Shown here piece by piece: positions 44,282-45,183 of a stretch of DNA of 45,183 bases. The notes under the pieces were generated by a model that saw only the letters and a program-made list of their open reading frames with translations, was not told the DNA's origin and ran no database searches. The stretch covers positions 1-45,183 of the forward strand of contig PFKE01000028.1 in NCBI GenBank assembly GCA_002784145.1, written 5' to 3'. Each line of letters opens with the position of its first letter. The stretch's first letter is position 1. The position numbers were made by a program, and so were the translations under genes. The DNA comes from Flavobacteriaceae bacterium CG_4_10_14_3_um_filter_33_47. GTDB taxonomy: Bacteria; Bacteroidota; Bacteroidia; Flavobacteriales; Flavobacteriaceae.

Positions 44282-45183
44282 ATGACAAAAAGAATAGCCA
44301 TCATCTGCAACTACGAACTTCTGGAAAGTAGGGTAGGTGGTATGGATTATTTTTTCTGGGCGTTTTATAAAAAATGTAAGGAACAGGCTGTTGAAATCGA
44401 TTGGTTTTTTCCTAATACAGCTATACATGGCGATTATCATTCATTTAATATAATACCTTCTCAAAGTACAAGTTTAGAACACCATTTTATAAATTATATC
44501 AAAACTCAAAATGTTGAATACTCACATATCATTACGCATTTTGTAGAGCTGTGCACGTCGTTTTTTAAGGATATAAAAAAACTCCAAACCTCAAGAGTGA
44601 TTGTTGTTGACCATAATCCACGGCCTTTGGATGGGTATCTATTAAAAAAAAGAATCAAAAAAAGAATTAAAGGTTTTTTATATTCAAAATACATCAACCA
44701 ATTTATAGGTGTTTCAAACTATACCAGCCAAGCGATTTTAAATGATTTTGGACCCTTTTTAAAAGCTAAAATCCAAACCATTTATAATGGTGTTTTAATC
44801 AATAGTATCATTCCGAAAACTACTGAACGAAGACTATTGAATCCTAAGTTTTTAGTCGTGTCCCATTTACGAAAATCAAAAGGCATTCAAGATTTAATTA
44901 CCGCTGTAAGTTTATTGTCTGAAGAATTTAAAACGACATTAAGTATTGATATTTATGGAGACGGCCCATATAAGAATGAATTATTTCAGTTAGTTAAAGT
45001 ACATAAACTTGAACTCAATTTCAATTTTATGGGCAGTCATTCTAATGTAAATGAGTTATATCAACATTATGATTATCTCATTCAGCCTACGCATATGGAA
45101 TGTTTTAGCCTTTCCATTTTAGAAAGTCTAGCGGCCAACATTCCCGTTATCACCACTCCAGTTGGAGGAAACACTGAAGTTAT
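44282..45183 (+). CDS. Family 4 glycosyltransferase, 3' partial
   Basis: The ATG at 44282 opens a frame of 300 codons that runs off the window (MTKRIAIICNYELLESRVGG...). The donor-side features are visible: the N-terminal loop VGGMDYFFW, the linker GVSNYTSQAIL, the second-domain start FLVVSHLRKSKGIQDLI, IDIYGDGPYKNEL, and the EX7E motif in MECFSLSILESLAANIPVIT. These define a retaining GT4 enzyme. About 50-80 C-terminal residues are missing. It follows the preceding gene by 21 bp and shows that the cluster extends to the right. Confidence 0.9.
   Translation, partial: MTKRIAIICNYELLESRVGGMDYFFWAFYKKCKEQAVEIDWFFPNTAIHGDYHSFNIIPSQSTSLEHHFINYIKTQNVEYSHIITHFVELCTSFFKDIKKLQTSRVIVVDHNPRPLDGYLLKKRIKKRIKGFLYSKYINQFIGVSNYTSQAILNDFGPFLKAKIQTIYNGVLINSIIPKTTERRLLNPKFLVVSHLRKSKGIQDLITAVSLLSEEFKTTLSIDIYGDGPYKNELFQLVKVHKLELNFNFMGSHSNVNELYQHYDYLIQPTHMECFSLSILESLAANIPVITTPVGGNTEV

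Noticed and set aside
30208-45183. Cluster as a complete O-antigen or capsule operon
   Set aside because: No flippase, polymerase, initiating transferase or ABC exporter is visible in the window, so completeness cannot be claimed.

Overview
The window looks like chromosomal DNA of a marine or environmental member of the Flavobacteriaceae (Bacteroidetes). The DNA is very AT-rich. It carries a type IX secretion gene (porQ) beside cmk, a fused alpha-beta 2-oxoacid dehydrogenase E1 and a phosphoglucosamine mutase of the Bacteroidetes type. Several promoters match the Bacteroidetes consensus (TTG, about 19-20 nt, TAnnTTTG), and Shine-Dalgarno sequences are mostly absent.

Left edge (1-2.9 kb): the 3' part of an MmeI-like restriction-modification protein, followed by a small gene broken by one in-frame stop. 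From 3 to 15.8 kb nearly everything is on the minus strand: a DCC thiol-disulfide protein, MutS2 (without an Smr domain), a small conserved gene, the E1 enzyme, a large outer-membrane protein built on an M1 peptidase scaffold that has lost its zinc site, a LOG-type phosphoribohydrolase, UvrA and a small secreted protein. An intact IS982-family element (15835-16826, perfect 16-bp ends, 8-bp target duplication) sits between that secreted gene and its probable promoter.

From 17 to 30 kb is a mixed housekeeping and envelope region: two uncharacterised genes, lipoprotein gamma-glutamyltransferase and ACP phosphodiesterase (overlapping), glmM with a sugar-transfer ATP-grasp gene, a lipid A-type acyltransferase, a rhomboid protease, Lon, PorQ and Cmk. 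A 24-unit heptanucleotide array lies directly in front of cmk.

From 30.2 kb to the right edge runs a one-directional surface-polysaccharide cluster with mostly overlapping or abutting genes: about eight recognisable glycosyltransferases, one or two less certain ones, UDP-GlcNAc 2-epimerase (WecB), two SAM methyltransferases, a CMP-nonulosonate synthetase fused to a HAD phosphatase and a NeuB-type synthase without its SAF domain. Together these suggest a glycan containing a methylated, sialic-acid-like (nonulosonic) sugar, possibly made through a 9-phosphate intermediate. No flippase or polymerase is visible, so the cluster continues past the window. I saw no tRNA, rRNA, CRISPR array or prophage.
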